From NCBI RefSeq assembly GCF_003697815.1, contig NZ_RDQG01000022.1:1-64000 (forward strand): a DNA stretch of 64,000 nt, read 5' to 3'. Of this stretch, positions 62,376 to 64,000 are shown piece by piece. Below the pieces are notes generated by a model. That model made no database searches. It was not told where the DNA came from and saw only the letters and a list, made by a program, of their open reading frames with translations. Position 1 is the stretch's first letter. Each line of letters opens with the position of its first letter. A program made the translations under genes and the position numbers. The DNA comes from Halalkalicoccus subterraneus. Lineage in GTDB: Archaea > Halobacteriota > Halobacteria > Halobacteriales > Halalkalicoccaceae.

Positions 62376-63059
62376 ATGCGATTCGTTATTATCGGTGCCG
62401 GTCGGGTCGGGTTGCGCACGGCGCGCGTGCTCTCGGCGGAGGGCCACGAGGTCACGCTCGTCGAACGGGACGCGGACATGGCGGATCGCGCCAGATCGGA
62501 GGGGTATGACGTCGTCGAGGGCGACGGCGGCCGCGAGTCGATCCTCGAGGAGGCGGGCGTCGACACTGCGGATGCGGTAGGGGCACTCACGAGCGACCTC
62601 AACACCAACTTCGCGGCCTGTATGATCGCGAAACACTACGGCTGTCGGACGATCCTCCGGATCGACGAGGACTACCGCGAGGAGATCTACAGGAGATACG
62701 CCGACGAGGTCGACGAGATCGTCTACCCCGAACGGCTGGGCGCCATCGGCGCGAAAAACGCGCTGCTGGGCGGGGACATCCGGGCGATCGCCGACATCGC
62801 ACAGAACCTCCAAGTGGTCGAACTCACCGTTCGGTCCGACTCCCCGACGAAGGGCTATACGATCAGCGAGCTCTCCCTGCCGGCCGACGCCACGCTGCTC
62901 GCGTTCGGAAAAAAAGAGGGGGTGCTCTCGATCCCCACGCCGGACGAATCGCTCGAAGAGGGCGACCGCCTCGCGGTACTTGCCGACTTCGCCGTGCTCG
63001 ACGACGTCCGACAGCTCATCGTCGGCACCGCGGAACGTGCCCCAGCAGGAGGTATCTGA
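62376..63059 (+). CDS. TrkA-type potassium uptake regulatory protein
   Basis: The 227-residue protein has the Rossmann NAD-binding start MRFVIIGAGRVGLRTARVL, VTLVERDADMADRA, and LTSDLNTNFAACMIAKHYG. A C-terminal TrkA-C domain follows (SPTKGYTISELSLPADATLL and EEGDRLAVLADFAVLDDV). It gates potassium uptake through TrkH-like channels. TrkH itself is not in the window. The stop is 2 bases before the RAM-domain gene, which makes an operon. Confidence 0.93.
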   Translation: MRFVIIGAGRVGLRTARVLSAEGHEVTLVERDADMADRARSEGYDVVEGDGGRESILEEAGVDTADAVGALTSDLNTNFAACMIAKHYGCRTILRIDEDYREEIYRRYADEVDEIVYPERLGAIGAKNALLGGDIRAIADIAQNLQVVELTVRSDSPTKGYTISELSLPADATLLAFGKKEGVLSIPTPDESLEEGDRLAVLADFAVLDDVRQLIVGTAERAPAGGI

Positions 63060-63061
63060 AC

Positions 63062-63292
63062 ATGGTTACAGCATACGTCATGGTGAAAGCGAACACGGGA
63101 GAGGCGGACCGGCTCAAGACTGCCATCGAGGAGATCGACGGCGTCGGCGAGGCCCACATCGTCGCCGGCGACGTCGACATCATCGCCAAACTGGACGTGG
63201 ACTCTCCCGGCCGGGTGAAGGAGATCTCCGCAAATGCGATTCAGGGGATCTCCGGCGTCGAGGACACGCGGACGTACATCGCGATGGACTAA
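63062..63292 (+). CDS. Stand-alone Lrp/AsnC effector (RAM) domain protein, TrkA-linked
   Basis: The 76-residue protein starts MVTAYVMVKANTGEADRLKT and has GEAHIVAGDVDIIAKLDVD and VEDTRTYIAMD. It is clearly related to the 59550-59780 protein. It follows trkA by 2 bases, so the two are co-expressed. Tight linkage to a potassium regulator suggests that the domain senses a solute or amino acid and works with TrkA (inference). Confidence 0.9.
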   Translation: MVTAYVMVKANTGEADRLKTAIEEIDGVGEAHIVAGDVDIIAKLDVDSPGRVKEISANAIQGISGVEDTRTYIAMD

Positions 63293-63771
63293 GCGCCGCC
63301 CTCGTCGTAGTTCTGTGTCGCCCGCTCCATCAGCGACGCCGCCGGCTCGTCGTACTCGTAGCCCGGGACCAGTCCCTGCATCCAAGTCCCCTCGACGAAC
63401 TCGGCGAGCGCCTTCGCGTTCTCGGCGGCGCGCTCGGGGTTCGCACTCGAAAACGTCATCTCGACGCGGACCTCGCGCCCCGTTTTCGTCACCTCGACGT
63501 CGACGTTCGTCTGCCCGCTCGTGACCTGCGTCGGGTCCTCGAGCCGGAGCGCCAGGGTGTCGAGCCAGCCGTCCTCGACCACTCCGGCGACCGTCTCGCC
63601 CTCGACGACGGCGTCGAGCGTCGGCGCGTGGACGACGACGCGGTAGGTCGCCTCTCCGTCCTCGTCGATCGTCTCGACGCGCGTCTCGAAGGGCATCGTC
63701 GTCAGTTCGTGTCCCGTCTCGTCTCGTTCGAACGCCGCGTGGTTCGACAGGACGTCCTCTGGGTCAGTCAT
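63289..63771 (-). CDS. Conserved haloarchaeal protein (DUF5813-like)
   Basis: The 160-residue protein starts MTDPEDVLSNHAAFERDETG and has YRVVVHAPTLDAVVEGETVAG and NVDVEVTKTGREVRVEMTFSS spread over two beta-rich segments, then a helical end NPERAAENAKALAEFVEGTW. It is soluble and acidic. I recall the DUF5813 layout; function is not assigned. It converges on the RAM gene, sharing CTAA. Confidence 0.82.
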   Translation of the reverse strand: MTDPEDVLSNHAAFERDETGHELTTMPFETRVETIDEDGEATYRVVVHAPTLDAVVEGETVAGVVEDGWLDTLALRLEDPTQVTSGQTNVDVEVTKTGREVRVEMTFSSANPERAAENAKALAEFVEGTWMQGLVPGYEYDEPAASLMERATQNYDEGGA

Positions 63772-63810
63772 TGGCGGCTGGAGGGTATCGGCGAGTAAGG
63801 GGGTTACGGC

Positions 63811-64000
63811 TTAGGCGTTCTCGTCGTCGGGGTTCCGGGCCGCCCCCATCGCGTCGACGTCGTAGCTGTTGCGCTCCTCGATCGCCCGGAGGTGCTGGTC
63901 GATCTCGGTTTCGAGCGCGTCGGCCCGTTCGGCGTCGACGTCGCCCGACTCGCGGAGATCGGAGAGCTCGTCGCGGGCGGATTCCAGTCGGTCGTGGGCG
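63811..64000 (-). CDS. C-terminal part of an acidic coiled-coil protein
   Basis: The gene enters from the right edge; the stop TAA lies at 63811-63813. The last 63 residues are helical and highly charged: LESARDELSDLRESGDVDAE, then ALETEIDQHLRAIEERN and the tail DVDAMGAARNPDDENA. This looks like a coiled-coil end. I cannot identify the protein from this fragment. Confidence 0.6.
   Translation of the reverse strand, partial: AHDRLESARDELSDLRESGDVDAERADALETEIDQHLRAIEERNSYDVDAMGAARNPDDENA

Noticed and set aside
1-64000. CRISPR arrays, insertion sequences, integrases, rRNA or a replication origin.
   Set aside because: I found no spaced direct repeats, no transposase or integrase motifs, no rRNA-like stretches, and no orc1/cdc6 gene with origin repeats.

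Overview
The window is chromosomal DNA of a halophilic archaeon (class Halobacteria). The signs are uniformly high G+C, very acidic proteins, GTG or ATG starts about 25-30 bases behind TATA-like boxes (mostly leaderless mRNAs), and archaeal information-processing genes (aIF2/5B, Nob1, Pus10, TrmY, TgtA, ArcS, RaSEA, SecD/SecF, SAMP-type ubiquitin-like modifiers, coenzyme F420 biosynthesis). The gene set, including paired GH32/GH68 fructan enzymes, would suit a Halalkalicoccus-like genus, but the genus is a guess. There is one tRNA gene (Pro, anticodon CGG). I see no rRNA, CRISPR array, insertion sequence, integrase or replication origin.

Layout. 0-9.5 kb: end of infB, nob1, pgi, secF-secD, rnhB and the divergent pair pus10/trmY, which act in turn on tRNA position 54. 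9.5-18.6 kb: tRNA-Pro with three hairpins behind it, small zinc and membrane proteins, a Nudix hydrolase, the archaeosine genes tgtA and arcS, a ubiquitin-like modifier operon and an XPB-type helicase. 18.6-31.3 kb is accessory metabolism: GH32 and GH68 enzymes tail to tail, a tungsten aldehyde oxidoreductase (AOR), a 2Fe-2S ferredoxin, small regulators, a LysE exporter of different base composition, and a quinoprotein dehydrogenase with an unrecognised partner gene. 31.5-44.2 kb: a divergent CDC48-type ATPase, a second AOR, a cupin, three tandem periplasmic-binding-protein-fold (NMT1/THI5-like) proteins with no signal peptides and no ABC permease or ATPase, two divergent CaCA antiporters, a channel-like RCK protein without a GYG filter, and a regulator that fuses a helix-turn-helix to the same binding-protein fold. 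44.3-49 kb: RaSEA (partner of ArcS) and purine genes purQ, purS, purU and purC. 49-64 kb: a frameshifted sirtuin, an MBL lactonase-like enzyme, F420 genes cofH, cofG and cofC with an LLM-family oxidoreductase, thymidylate kinase, a lone E1-alpha dehydrogenase subunit, a Tat-exported amidohydrolase, a Bat-type regulator, TrkA, and two stand-alone Lrp/AsnC effector domains.

The best candidate for an undescribed system is the 33.8-43.9 kb block. The C-terminal two thirds of the regulator at 42620-43885 is plainly homologous to the third binding-protein-like gene (37749-38714). A one-component regulator, three apparently cytosolic ligand-binding or catalytic paralogues, a cupin and a tungsto-enzyme would then form one ligand-sensing and oxidation module without a transporter. 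A second pattern is architectural: eight of about seventeen convergent gene pairs end on one shared 4-base double stop (CTAG, CTAA or TTAG), leaving no room for separate terminators.
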